64,000 nucleotides of DNA, from positions 1-64,000 of the forward strand of contig NZ_CAKKNC010000019.1 of assembly GCF_918741285.1 (NCBI RefSeq), in the 5' to 3' direction. The notes below the pieces were generated by a model. It worked only from the letters and a program-made list of their open reading frames with translations. It did no database searches and was not told where the DNA came from. The position numbers and the translations under genes were made by a program. The DNA comes from Sphingobium sp. CECT 9361. Its GTDB lineage: Bacteria; Pseudomonadota; Alphaproteobacteria; Sphingomonadales; Sphingomonadaceae. Positions 24,740 to 33,437 of the stretch are shown here, piece by piece; the first letter of the stretch is position 1, and each line of letters opens with the position of its first letter.

Positions 24740-27700
24740 ATGCTCTCGGTTGCCTCCGTCCGCTCCGCATCCGGCGCTGCGAACTACTTCGCCAAGGACG
24801 ACTTCAAGGACAATTATTATACCGCCGACGGTTCGTCCGAAGTCAGCATGTGGGCGGGCGAGGGGGCCGACGCGCTCGGCCTGCAAGGCGAGGTATCAAA
24901 GGACGCTTTCGAAGGAATCCTGAACGGCATTCTCCCCGATGGCGAAGGGGTCGCCCAGGTCGAGAACCGGCGCGCGGGCGTAGACCTCACATTCTCCATG
25001 CCCAAGTCGGCATCGGTGATGGCCTATATCGCCGGCGACAAGCGGGTGCTCAACGCCAACATGGCGGCTGTCCGCAAGACGATGGCATGGGTCGAGAAAA
25101 ACCTCGCCGAAGGCCGCAAGGATGTCGAGGGCCGCAAGGTGCCGGTGCAGACCGGCAATCTCGTCTACGCGCTCTTCCAGCACGACACGAGCCGCGCGCT
25201 CGATCCGCAAGCTCATATCCATGCCGTCATTGCCAATCTAACGAAGATGCCCGACGGCAAATGGCAGGCGCTCCATGCCGACAAGATCTGGAGCAGCAAC
25301 ACCACGATCGGCTCGATCTATCACGCCTTTCTGCGGGATGGTCTGGAGAAGCTGGGCTACCAGATCGATGCCAAGGGCAAGCACGGCACCTTCGAGATTT
25401 CCGGGGTGCCAAAGGCGGTCCTCGAGGCGTTCAGCCAGCGCCGTGAACAGATCCTCGAAAAGGCAGCCGAACTCGGCATTGTGTCCCCCAAGGGACGCCT
25501 CGCCGTCACGGCCAATACGCGCGATCCGAAACTGAACGTCGAGGATCGCGACGGCCTGCAGAAGGATTGGATCGACAAGGCGGCAGCGCTCGGATTCGAC
25601 GGCAAGGGACTGGTTGCCTCCGCCGTAGCGCGCGCGGGTCACTCGCTCGCCGACAGCAAATTGGAACGAGGATTCCGCGCGGTTAGCGACGCCATCAGCG
25701 GTGCGCGTGAAAAGATCGGCACCTTCCTTCGCCCGCACGATCCGCTGGTCGACAGCGCGCTCGCGCGCGTGACCCAATCGCCGGCCGAGGCACGAACCCA
25801 ACTCGCGGTTGCATCGGCCATCCGAATCCTCTCGGAGCGAGAGGCGGCCTTCAACGTCAATCTCGTCTCGAAGACGGCGCTCGACCTCGGCCTGAAGGGT
25901 GTGACGATCGACACCGTCGAGCGTCGCATCGCGCAGATGGTGGAGAACCGGCAGCTCATCCCGGGCGCCGTGCGCGATGGCGACAAGGGCATCCGCATGG
26001 TGACGACGCAAGAGGCTCTGCGCACCGAGGAGAGCATCCTGAAAGCGGTGGAGGCGGGTCGCGGCAAGGCGTCGCCCATCATCGCGGCCAGCGATGCGCC
26101 GGCGCGACTCCAGGCAGCCGCGACACGCGATCTCAATCCTGGGCAGCTCGCCGCCGCGACGCTGATCGTCTCGTCGGCGGACCGCACCGTCACCGTGCAA
26201 GGCGTCGCCGGCGCCGGCAAGTCGACCATGCTGGAGGCGGTCGCGCGGGTGGCCGAAGCGGAGGGTCGCGACGTCACCGGCCTTGCCTTCCAAAACAAGA
26301 TGGTCGCGGACCTGGCCGCGGATGCCGGCATCAAAAGCCAGACCATCGCATCGTTCGCGCTGGCCAACGAGCGGTACATCAGCGAGCGCGACACCCCGCG
26401 CTATGACGCGGCCCGGGCGAAATTCGGCGGCACCATGCTGGTGGTCGACGAGACGTCGATGGTCTCGAGCAGCGACATGCTCAAGCTGCACCAAATCAGC
26501 GAAGCGCTGGGCGTGGACAAGCTGGTCCTGGTCGGCGACCGCCAGCAGCTCTCGTCGATCGACGCCGGCAAGTCCTTCGCCATGATCCAGGCGGGCGGCG
26601 GCACGATGGCGCGGATGGACGAGAATATCCGCCAGCGCACCGACACGCTGCGCACGGTGGCCGCCCTCGCCAATATCGGCAAGGCGGGTGAGGCGATGAA
26701 AGTGCTGGGCGACAATGTCGTCGAAAGCATGAATCCGGCTGAAGCGGCCGCCGAAATGTGGCTCGGCCTATCGAGCGATGATCGTGAAGCCACCGCCGTT
26801 TTCGCCTCCGGACGCGCATCGCGCGCCATCATCAATCAGCGCATACAGGACGGCCTTGCAACAGAGGGCTCCGTCAAGGGCGAGGGCATCCACCTCACCG
26901 TCTTCGAGCGAGTCAATCTCACCCGCGAGGAATTGCGCTACGCTTCCAGCTATCGCCCCGGCCAGACGCTCGACGTCGGGCGGGGCGGCGCGCAGGATGT
27001 CGGCCTTGAGCGGGGTCGCTACGACGTCACCAAAGTGCTGCCCAATGGCAAGGTCGAACTGAGCGACGGCCGAAGGAAAATCCGCTTCGACCCGCAGAAG
27101 CTCTCGCCGACAGAGAAACGCGACCGGCTCGAGCTCACCGAGAAGAAGGATCTCCACCTCCGCGAAGGCGACAAGATCAGGTGGACCGCGAACGACAAGG
27201 ACCGCGGACTTCACAATTCCGCGCTCGCCCGCGTGCTCACCGTCGACGCGAACGGCGTCACCGTCGAAACCGCCGGAAGAGAGCGCCTCACCCTCGACCT
27301 GGGCGATCCGATGCTGTCGCGCCTCGACCTCGCTTACTCGCTCAACATGCACATGGCGCAGGGCATCACGACCGACAAGGCGATCACCGTCATGTCCAGC
27401 CATGAGAGGAATCTCTCGAACCAGCGCCTGTTCAACGTCGGGGTCACGCGTGTGCGCGACGAGTTGACGATGGTGGTGGACGACAAGGAAAAGCTCACCC
27501 GCCAGCTCGACATGAATCCCGGCAACAAGACCTCCGCTCTCGAAACCCTCGGCCGCCTCGATATCGACGGGAAGAAGGGACCGAAAATCCCGGAGAAGTT
27601 CGATCCCGGCCCGATCGACGGCGTCGACCTGTCCAATCTGCCGGATTTTCCGACCGACCTCCCTCCGCTCCCGAATGGCCCTGCCAGGCCAGCCGAGCTG

Positions 27701-27799
27701 GCGAAGGTCGACGATCTCAAGAAACCGCCGGACCTCAAGCCCGACCGTGGCGACATTCTGCCGCCGCTGCCGGAGCGGAGCCTCGGCCTCGATTTGTAG
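24740..27799 (+). CDS. traI: MobF-family conjugative relaxase/helicase (TraI/TrwC-like)
   Basis: The 1019-residue protein opens MLSVASVRSASGAANYF. The catalytic tyrosines are in NYYTADGSSE (26-27) and the HUH metal site is in DPQAHIHAVIANLT. A RecD-like helicase follows, with Walker A GVAGAGKST near 492 and VVDETSMV further on. A Pro-rich tail ends the protein. MobF relaxases nick oriT, stay bound to the 5' end and unwind the strand. The size fits TrwC-type rather than F TraI (about 1756). Confidence 0.92.
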   Translation: MLSVASVRSASGAANYFAKDDFKDNYYTADGSSEVSMWAGEGADALGLQGEVSKDAFEGILNGILPDGEGVAQVENRRAGVDLTFSMPKSASVMAYIAGDKRVLNANMAAVRKTMAWVEKNLAEGRKDVEGRKVPVQTGNLVYALFQHDTSRALDPQAHIHAVIANLTKMPDGKWQALHADKIWSSNTTIGSIYHAFLRDGLEKLGYQIDAKGKHGTFEISGVPKAVLEAFSQRREQILEKAAELGIVSPKGRLAVTANTRDPKLNVEDRDGLQKDWIDKAAALGFDGKGLVASAVARAGHSLADSKLERGFRAVSDAISGAREKIGTFLRPHDPLVDSALARVTQSPAEARTQLAVASAIRILSEREAAFNVNLVSKTALDLGLKGVTIDTVERRIAQMVENRQLIPGAVRDGDKGIRMVTTQEALRTEESILKAVEAGRGKASPIIAASDAPARLQAAATRDLNPGQLAAATLIVSSADRTVTVQGVAGAGKSTMLEAVARVAEAEGRDVTGLAFQNKMVADLAADAGIKSQTIASFALANERYISERDTPRYDAARAKFGGTMLVVDETSMVSSSDMLKLHQISEALGVDKLVLVGDRQQLSSIDAGKSFAMIQAGGGTMARMDENIRQRTDTLRTVAALANIGKAGEAMKVLGDNVVESMNPAEAAAEMWLGLSSDDREATAVFASGRASRAIINQRIQDGLATEGSVKGEGIHLTVFERVNLTREELRYASSYRPGQTLDVGRGGAQDVGLERGRYDVTKVLPNGKVELSDGRRKIRFDPQKLSPTEKRDRLELTEKKDLHLREGDKIRWTANDKDRGLHNSALARVLTVDANGVTVETAGRERLTLDLGDPMLSRLDLAYSLNMHMAQGITTDKAITVMSSHERNLSNQRLFNVGVTRVRDELTMVVDDKEKLTRQLDMNPGNKTSALETLGRLDIDGKKGPKIPEKFDPGPIDGVDLSNLPDFPTDLPPLPNGPARPAELAKVDDLKKPPDLKPDRGDILPPLPERSLGLDL

Positions 27800-27844
27800 T
27801 GTGAAGCCGCCGGCGCGGTGCCGGGGCCAATTTGGAGACTGACT

Positions 27845-28048
27845 ATGAGTGGTTGGGATTTCGATGAGGGCGGCAAGTTCGGCAGCGAAAAAGCGGCCGA
27901 GGATTATGCCAAGCGCAACAACATCGACATGCGCGACATCCGCACCCGCCGCAAAGGTGATGAGGTCGAGCTGGAGATCCGTCGCTCCGCGCTCGATGGC
28001 CGCTCGCTGCGCGACAGCGGCGAGGGCCGCCGCGACGGATGGAGCTGA
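27845..28048 (+). CDS. Small protein after traI, 67 residues
   Basis: GGAGACTGACT precedes ATG 27845. The product opens MSGWDFDEGGKFGSEKAAED and is strongly charged. It is the last gene of the traD-traI unit; function unknown. Confidence 0.6.
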   Translation: MSGWDFDEGGKFGSEKAAEDYAKRNNIDMRDIRTRRKGDEVELEIRRSALDGRSLRDSGEGRRDGWS

Positions 28049-28223
28049 GAGGGGCAGGAGAGAGGGGAGGCAGGGTGAGTCGACGAAAGGTGCGGCTCAC
28101 CCATCCGGATCAACCGCACCCCGGATCGACCAAACTCGACATTTCCGCTGCCCTCCCGGCTTGCGCCCCACTGCGCGTGCGGTCGCCCGATCGATGCGGG
28201 CGGTCTTTGAACGGAGAAACCCG

Positions 28224-29027
28224 ATGGAAGGCTATTTGCTGGCCGTTGCGGCCACCGCATTACTCGTTTCCCCTGCGACCGCCCAGCGGGTCGGGCAGGG
28301 CGGTACCGGCGTCGATGAAAATTCCGAACTGCCGCGGTGCAGCCAGCCCCTCGGCAGCGTCGCCTTGGTCGAGGATCGCAGCGTCGCCGGCGTGGAAGAC
28401 CAGCTCCCACCCGGCATGAAAGCGCTCGTCCAGCTGGCGGAACGGCAGAATGGCGGATCCACGGCAAAGGTGGACCCGCTTCCGTTGCTGAAGCTCCTGG
28501 CCGCGCGTTCGGGCTGTTTCGAGGTTGTCGAGCGCGGCCAGGCGTTCGATGCGCTACAGCGGGAACGCCAGCTCGCCGCCGGCGGCACCGTCGCCAACGG
28601 CTCGGAGTACAACAAGGCGACGCTGCGCGCGGCCGATTACCTGCTCACCGCTCAGGTCCTCTACTCCGATAGCAACAGCCTGGGTGGAGGAGGTGGAATC
28701 GGCGGTACGTTCGGTTCCGCCGTCGGGCTCAAGACCAAGACGCTCGAGAGCCAGACGATGCTGACGCTGGTGAACGTCAAGACCGGCGTGCAGACCGCAA
28801 TCGCAACGGGCTCCGCACGCAAAAGGGATGTCTCCGTCGTCGGGGGCGGCCTCCTGCTGAGCATCGGGGTAGGGGCGCTCGGTGGCGTCTACACCTCGAC
28901 GGATATCGGCAAGATCACGTCCCTGGCCCTGCTCGATTCCTTCAGGAAGCTCGCCCTGGACGCCCAGCGCCGGATACCATCCGCCGGCGTCGTTGCGCCG
29001 GTCGCGCCTGCCGCTCAGGCCAAATAG
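28224..29027 (+). CDS. CsgG-like / curli-assembly-type exported protein
   Basis: ATG 28224 has ACGGAGA upstream. The 267-residue protein has a signal peptide (MEGYLLAVAATALLVSPATA). It then has the CsgG fold signature: FEVVERGQAFDALQRERQLA, then ADYLLTAQVLYSD and MLTLVNVKTGVQTA. No lipobox Cys is seen at the cleavage site, so it may be periplasmic. Such proteins occur beside transfer genes but have no defined conjugation role. Confidence 0.68.
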   Translation: MEGYLLAVAATALLVSPATAQRVGQGGTGVDENSELPRCSQPLGSVALVEDRSVAGVEDQLPPGMKALVQLAERQNGGSTAKVDPLPLLKLLAARSGCFEVVERGQAFDALQRERQLAAGGTVANGSEYNKATLRAADYLLTAQVLYSDSNSLGGGGGIGGTFGSAVGLKTKTLESQTMLTLVNVKTGVQTAIATGSARKRDVSVVGGGLLLSIGVGALGGVYTSTDIGKITSLALLDSFRKLALDAQRRIPSAGVVAPVAPAAQAK

Positions 29028-29039
29028 CGGGGTGGGGCC

Positions 29040-29441
29040 ATGGATATCGGCGAGGTACTGTTCGCTCTGAAGGGGCGGGTCGGACGAGGGCCGTTCGTCG
29101 GCCTCATCGTCGTTGGTTGGGCGATGGCTTTCGGTTTCGTCCACTACAATCCCGTCGCTATCCTCCAGCATGGCAGTGCCCAGACACTGGCGGTGCTTGG
29201 TCTGGCCATGCTCATGCTTTGGGTCAGCGTCGCGATCACCGTGAAGCGGCTCCACGACGTCGGCCTTTCCGGCCTGAACGCCATCTGGATCGGCTTGCTC
29301 GGAATGATGGGCGATCCCCTCGACACCAACGCTCCCATCCTGATGGGCGCCGCGGCGATCTCCATCGTCGCCCAGCTCTGGCTCTGCATCGAGCCGGGAG
29401 CGAAGCGACCCAATCGCTTTGGCAATCCGGCGTCGGCATAG
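29040..29441 (+). CDS. DUF805 family inner-membrane protein
   Basis: The 133-residue protein has the DUF805 hallmark ITVKRLHDVGLSGLNAIW and three to four membrane segments. It starts 12 bases after the CsgG-like gene, so it is co-transcribed. Function unknown. Confidence 0.8.
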   Translation: MDIGEVLFALKGRVGRGPFVGLIVVGWAMAFGFVHYNPVAILQHGSAQTLAVLGLAMLMLWVSVAITVKRLHDVGLSGLNAIWIGLLGMMGDPLDTNAPILMGAAAISIVAQLWLCIEPGAKRPNRFGNPASA

Positions 29442-29460
29442 AAGCACGAAAGGCAGCGCC

Positions 29461-29730
29461 ATGGACATCCAGCACGATCTTTTCGGCGCAGCGCTCGCGC
29501 CGATCGTTGACGATCCGATCACCGAGCCGGCCCTTTTGCCGCTCGCCGCACCCTGCGGGTTCCGCAACAGGAAGAACGCGCCGTGTCAGCGGCTCGCGTA
29601 CCGGCCGCTCAGGTGCGACGGAAAGCACCTCACGTCGAACGGCCGGCCACTGCTCCACTGTGTTATGGAATGCTTCAACGGACCCTCGGCCGAGGACCTG
29701 GCAGTACAGCTTGAGAAGGCTATCGGATGA
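29461..29730 (+). CDS. Hypothetical protein, 89 residues
   Basis: ATG 29461 opens MDIQHDLFGAALAPIVDDP. A Cys-bearing segment (CGFRNRKNAPCQRL … LRCDGKHL … HCVMEC) hints at a small metal-binding fold. It overlaps the next gene by ATGA. Confidence 0.55.
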   Translation: MDIQHDLFGAALAPIVDDPITEPALLPLAAPCGFRNRKNAPCQRLAYRPLRCDGKHLTSNGRPLLHCVMECFNGPSAEDLAVQLEKAIG

Positions 29731-29939
29731 CGGGAGAGTGGCTTCGTCTTGCCGGCGTGGTCGAGTCCAGTGCTCGAGGACCCCTGCTCCGAATCGAGGA
29801 CGGCACGCGCTGGCGATTGATCGTGGAGGTCGCCATCGACCATCTGCATGGTCGGTCGATCACCGTTGAAGGCATTCCGGAAGGAAATGCGATCGCCGCT
29901 TATTATCTGGCGCCGGCGAACGAGGCGCCCTCATGCTGA
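29727..29939 (+). CDS. DUF5818-like small protein
   Basis: The 70-residue product reads LRLAGVVESSARGPLLRIED, then W-R-L and GRSITVEGIPEG. This is the small beta-barrel pattern of DUF5818-type proteins, which are frequent in sphingomonads. Family call tentative. Confidence 0.5.
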   Translation: MTGEWLRLAGVVESSARGPLLRIEDGTRWRLIVEVAIDHLHGRSITVEGIPEGNAIAAYYLAPANEAPSC

Positions 29940-30178
29940 CCCGATCTTCCGCCTTCCCGGTGCGTCGTCCGGCCTGCCCCTATTGCGGGTGTCCCATCGA
30001 CCATTGGCCCAGGGCATCCCACCTCCAAACCTGCGGCACCTGCAAACGACCGATGATGCTGATCCGTTGGCCTTTGGACTGGAATGGCCCGAAGCGGCTG
30101 CGCGGGGTGTTGGATTTTGGGTTCACCCTCTACGGCCTGGCGACGTTGGCGCTGGTCCTGCTGTTCTCGATCACGAAT
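29933..30178 (+). pseudogene. Zinc-ribbon plus membrane-helix protein, 3' end lost at a breakpoint
   Basis: From ATG 29933 the frame gives CPYCG and CGTCKR pairs (a zinc ribbon) and one membrane helix (FGFTLYGLATLALVLLFSI). Beyond about 30178 the frame merely reads the opposite strand of the imuA fragment. The natural C-terminus is therefore probably missing. The frame stays open to 30385, so a chimeric product could be made. Confidence 0.5.
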
Positions 30179-30357
30179 ATGCCGCCGAGTTCGGGACTGC
30201 CTGTGATCTCATGGAGAGCGCCTGTTGCGATGCCACCAGCTGGCAACCGGCCGTCGAGTTCGCTTAGGCCGAATGGGATCGCGCCATGGCTCGCACCCAC
30301 GCCTTCGATCTGCGCGATATGCGCTCGCAGATGTTCGAGGACGATAGACTGGCGCAT
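30130..30357 (-). pseudogene. imuA: imuA 5' fragment
   Basis: The minus-strand frame starting at 30357 reads LRAHIAQIEG, then PFGLSELDGRLPAGGIATGALHEITG. This is the start of ImuA, the RecA-like partner of ImuB and DnaE2 in SOS mutagenesis. After about 30 codons more the similarity stops and the frame ends at 30130. Most of imuA, and imuB and dnaE2, are absent. Its SOS operator is intact at 30389-30403. Confidence 0.68.
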
Positions 30358-30388
30358 AGCATTGGTGCGACTCGGGAGCGGTTGAAAT

Positions 30389-30403
30389 GTTCCCTATACG
30401 TTC
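30389..30403 (-). promoter_or_regulatory. LexA box (SOS operator) of the imuA fragment
   Basis: GTTC-N7-GTTC on the plus strand (GAAC-N7-GAAC reading toward imuA) is the exact alphaproteobacterial LexA site. It lies 32 bases before the imuA start. Confidence 0.75.
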
Positions 30404-30465
30404 TATCTCCCGACCGCTTGAGTCAAGCCAGGAGCTCGCGGGGCTGTCATCTGGGCGTTTGCCGC

Positions 30466-30595
30466 CAGTGGCACTTTACCCGGAACACCGCGAAATCGGG
30501 TAAAGTGCCACTGCTGTTGCTCTACAGAAGACGGGGAGGCAGGAAATATCCTGCCGATAACGAGCGCCAATCTGGCGCGTCCGGTGAAGTGCCAT
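30466..30595. repeat. Perfect 17-base inverted repeat with a third related arm
   Basis: CAGTGGCACTTTACCCG (30466-30482) is exactly repeated in reverse complement at 30497-30513 with a 14-base spacer. A related arm, GGTGAAGTGCCAT, lies at 30583-30595. A small hairpin (GCGCCA-ATC-TGGCGC) is at 30564-30578. The layout is like the multiple end-repeats of IS21-type elements, but no transposase is attached. Confidence 0.7.
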
Positions 30596-30665
30596 AGCCG
30601 GAAATTCGCTCGCAAGGGTGCGAATAGGGATTCACACTGAGCACCCGATGTGCTTGTAATGTTCC

Positions 30666-31196
30666 ATGTTTCAACCGGATCTCTTTGTGTGCGACGAAGG
30701 CAGCACGGTCCTAGATCTGCCGGCGGTTCTTGAGCGCCTGGCCGGCATTTCAGACCGCCCTCGATACACGTTCATGGTGCTCAACCTGATCGCTAAGGCG
30801 GCGGGACCATCTGGGCGTGCGGGTCCCTACGTGAAGGATGCCGATCGCCGTGTTCCTGTCCGGGACTGGCTCTCGGATGCCATGGTCCCGATGGCGCAGC
30901 GTGATCCCAAGCGCCGCGCGACGACAGCCGCTGTGCGCGACGAACTCTCCCGCAGTGGTGATCTGCCGGCCGATCCCGCTGAGGCCCATGCGATCATCGA
31001 CGCCGAGGTGCGGCGCCGTGTGCTCCGATCGGGTCGATGCAGTGTCAGTCGGGCAGTCTCCGATCTGGTGAAGGCAGGGCTCGTTCGCCGGCACTACCAA
31101 GGGTACCGCGTCGACCATCAAAATCGAGGTGCGCAGCGCGAAGCGGTCTACACGCTGACCCCGCAAGCTGCCCACGCTCTCGGCGCGCGGCGCTAA
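30666..31196 (+). CDS. Winged-helix-like hypothetical protein, 176 residues
   Basis: The protein opens MFQPDLFVCDEGSTVLDLP. The C-terminal part (RCSVSRAVSDLVKAGLVRRH … EAVYTLTPQA) reads like a winged helix of the MarR/PadR type. It could be a DNA-binding regulator. It converges on the small leftward gene at 31198. Family not identified. Confidence 0.55.
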   Translation: MFQPDLFVCDEGSTVLDLPAVLERLAGISDRPRYTFMVLNLIAKAAGPSGRAGPYVKDADRRVPVRDWLSDAMVPMAQRDPKRRATTAAVRDELSRSGDLPADPAEAHAIIDAEVRRRVLRSGRCSVSRAVSDLVKAGLVRRHYQGYRVDHQNRGAQREAVYTLTPQAAHALGARR

Positions 31197-31197
31197 G

Positions 31198-31356
31198 CTA
31201 CAAGTCCGAATTGCGGCGCTCGATCTCGGCTGCTGCAGCGTCGGTTTCGCGACGCTCGAGCTCGCCAAGCACGAAGGCTCGAACCAGCCCCTCGTCCGAC
31301 ATCGCTTGGACACGTCGCGCAAGTTCCTGGGGATCAAGTGCCGCCGTATACCTCAT
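31198..31356 (-). CDS. Small hypothetical protein, 52 residues
   Basis: ATG 31356 is preceded by GGGGGTGG. The product is MRYTAALDPQELARRVQAMS, then a helical acidic region ending EIERRNSDL. Codon use is like its neighbours. It lies just after the brxL end on the same strand. Confidence 0.45.
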   Translation of the reverse strand: MRYTAALDPQELARRVQAMSDEGLVRAFVLGELERRETDAAAAEIERRNSDL

Positions 31357-31388
31357 CCACCCCCTTGATCATGAAGGCCGCGCACGAA

Positions 31389-33437
31389 TTAAACACCGCC
31401 TATGACTTTCATGGCTGCCGTTTTGGGATCTCCATAAAAAATCGGGTCGACACGTTCCATGATGTCGGCACTGACATCCAAGAAACTTCGCTTGTTTTCG
31501 ATGGGGATAAGAGCCCGCTTTGCCCCATTGTCCATCGCGACCTGAAGGGGCTCTGTGAGCGATCGAAGCGGTTTGATGTTTCCCTGCACACTCATGTCAC
31601 CGAGTACGAGCAATGCTGGACTGACCGGTGCTTTTCGAAGTGCAGAATAGGCCGCTACAAAAAACGCGATTCCAATCTCTGCCTCTACACGATTGCCCAA
31701 TAGGTCAATCACCTCGACATGCATATCCGACGTCTCAAGCTCGCGTCCAACGCCGAGTTCCGCCTTCTTCGACTGGACGTAGCTGAAAGCTCGTTGAACC
31801 GATTCCTTCATCGCTCCCGAAACTCCGCCCGCCAACTTCATTTTCCCGGCTCCGCTCGAAATCGAAACCTCTAAGCGGTAGAGTCCAACCGTTCCGTCGG
31901 ATGTCACGCCGGCTGTGTATACAGTCCCAGGAGAAAGCGGATCCAGGGAGATTAGGTCACGTCCCCCTTGCTCCGGCACGCCTACGAACCTTTCCTCCCC
32001 TGTTTCCTGGAGCGTGTAGCTAAACGATGTCTGATAATATTCGAAGGAGCCCATCTTCTTGAGCTGCTCTTTCACGCGGCGGCGCCCTTCAAGAGCCAAT
32101 CCAAGAATTTCCGCTAGTTCTTCCTGGGTCACGTCCCCATGTGGAAACAGAATCTTCATGAAACCGGACACCGTCTTCCGGACGGCTTTACGATCGCGGG
32201 CGTTGAGGTGAGCGCCCATTGAAAAGTACCTGTCGCTGATCTCCGTGAAATTGTGTTTGCGCATCTCGCGCAGTGCTTCGGCGAGATAATCAACGACAAA
32301 CCCATAGTGATCTGTGAACAGGTCGTTCCGCATCTGCGGGATCTCCCAACCCGGGAGATAGAAGTGCAGGCGATCGATGAACGCCATGTCGTCGCGGATG
32401 GTGTCCGGCATCGGCGCGAAAAGGTGGCCGGTCTGAACCATAACGTCGATCGGCAGATTGGTATTACCGAACATCGCAATGCTGGCGTCCCCTGCGACAG
32501 CCTCCTGTCCCCGCTGGAACGTGCCAGACTCGCAGTAGGTTTTCATCGTCGTGATGACTTCCTTCGGCATTTTCTGGAGATCAGCGACCTCGTCGAAACC
32601 GACGACATCCCAGATCTGGACCATGCCTTTTTGGCGCCCAGACATGTGACCGAACAGATTGGCGACCGTAGTCCCTCCCGTCAGGAGAGCGGTGTAAGGC
32701 GAGACCTCCTGGACGACATAGCTCTTGCCGGTGCCACGTGAACCGAGTTCCACGAGGTTGTAGTTTCGCTCCGCTAGCGGGATCAACCGCACCAAGAACA
32801 GCAGCTTCAGCCGTCGAGACATCTCGCCAGGCTCATACCCCATGCTTCGGACGATGAGATCGATCCATTCGTCGGTCGTAAACTGCTTACGGACATCGCG
32901 GTACTCATCAAGGTCGAACGTCGCGATTTGAATAGGGACCAGCTTGTCGATCCAGAACGGATTCTTCCCTCTCGTCTCCTCGTCAGATTCAAACCGCATA
33001 TCGACTTGAGCCCAGACACCGCCCATTAGCAGGCGCTCGTAATCACGCACGTACTGACTAGGGATATGAAGAAATTTGTTGTTAAAATTAACACCCTCTC
33101 CCCAGTAATCAGAATCCACCAGGCGAACTTTAACCTTGTCGATGAATGAGTATTTTCCGTTCTCCTTGACCTTGCTTTGCGCCTTCGCAGACTCATCGGG
33201 CCGGATGTAATTGTTTGCCAACGTGTCATTGACGACCTGCAAGCCCATCTGAATCGCAATTTCATCTGACGAGGCGCAGTATTTTCCCAGTAGGAACTCA
33301 AGCACGAACACGGGGACGTTCGCCCCGACCTTAACCTTCCGAACGAGATCCTTGCGGACGACCTTTCCAGCGAACAGTTGGTTCGCCTTATTGTCGAGTG
33401 CGTCGCGGGTCGGTGGTGATCCGTTGCTCATGCTCAA
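31389..33437 (-). CDS. brxL: BREX Lon-like protein BrxL
   Basis: The 682-residue protein has an AAA+ core with Walker A ELGSRGTGKSYVV and Walker B-like VVGFDEVADL. The C-terminal Lon-like domain reads PALLVLGDMSVQGNIKPLRS, then GAKRALIPIENK. BrxL forms a DNA-threading ring needed for defence, not for methylation, in type 1 BREX. The start overlaps the pglZ stop by four bases. It is the last gene of the operon. Confidence 0.9.
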   Translation of the reverse strand: MSMSNGSPPTRDALDNKANQLFAGKVVRKDLVRKVKVGANVPVFVLEFLLGKYCASSDEIAIQMGLQVVNDTLANNYIRPDESAKAQSKVKENGKYSFIDKVKVRLVDSDYWGEGVNFNNKFLHIPSQYVRDYERLLMGGVWAQVDMRFESDEETRGKNPFWIDKLVPIQIATFDLDEYRDVRKQFTTDEWIDLIVRSMGYEPGEMSRRLKLLFLVRLIPLAERNYNLVELGSRGTGKSYVVQEVSPYTALLTGGTTVANLFGHMSGRQKGMVQIWDVVGFDEVADLQKMPKEVITTMKTYCESGTFQRGQEAVAGDASIAMFGNTNLPIDVMVQTGHLFAPMPDTIRDDMAFIDRLHFYLPGWEIPQMRNDLFTDHYGFVVDYLAEALREMRKHNFTEISDRYFSMGAHLNARDRKAVRKTVSGFMKILFPHGDVTQEELAEILGLALEGRRRVKEQLKKMGSFEYYQTSFSYTLQETGEERFVGVPEQGGRDLISLDPLSPGTVYTAGVTSDGTVGLYRLEVSISSGAGKMKLAGGVSGAMKESVQRAFSYVQSKKAELGVGRELETSDMHVEVIDLLGNRVEAEIGIAFFVAAYSALRKAPVSPALLVLGDMSVQGNIKPLRSLTEPLQVAMDNGAKRALIPIENKRSFLDVSADIMERVDPIFYGDPKTAAMKVIGGV

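Noticed and set aside
23507..24886. Minus-strand ORF of 459 codons
   Set aside because: Fully antisense to traD, with no recognisable domain.
25238..26494. Minus-strand ORF of 418 codons
   Set aside because: Antisense to the relaxase gene and repetitive in the way GC-rich shadows are.
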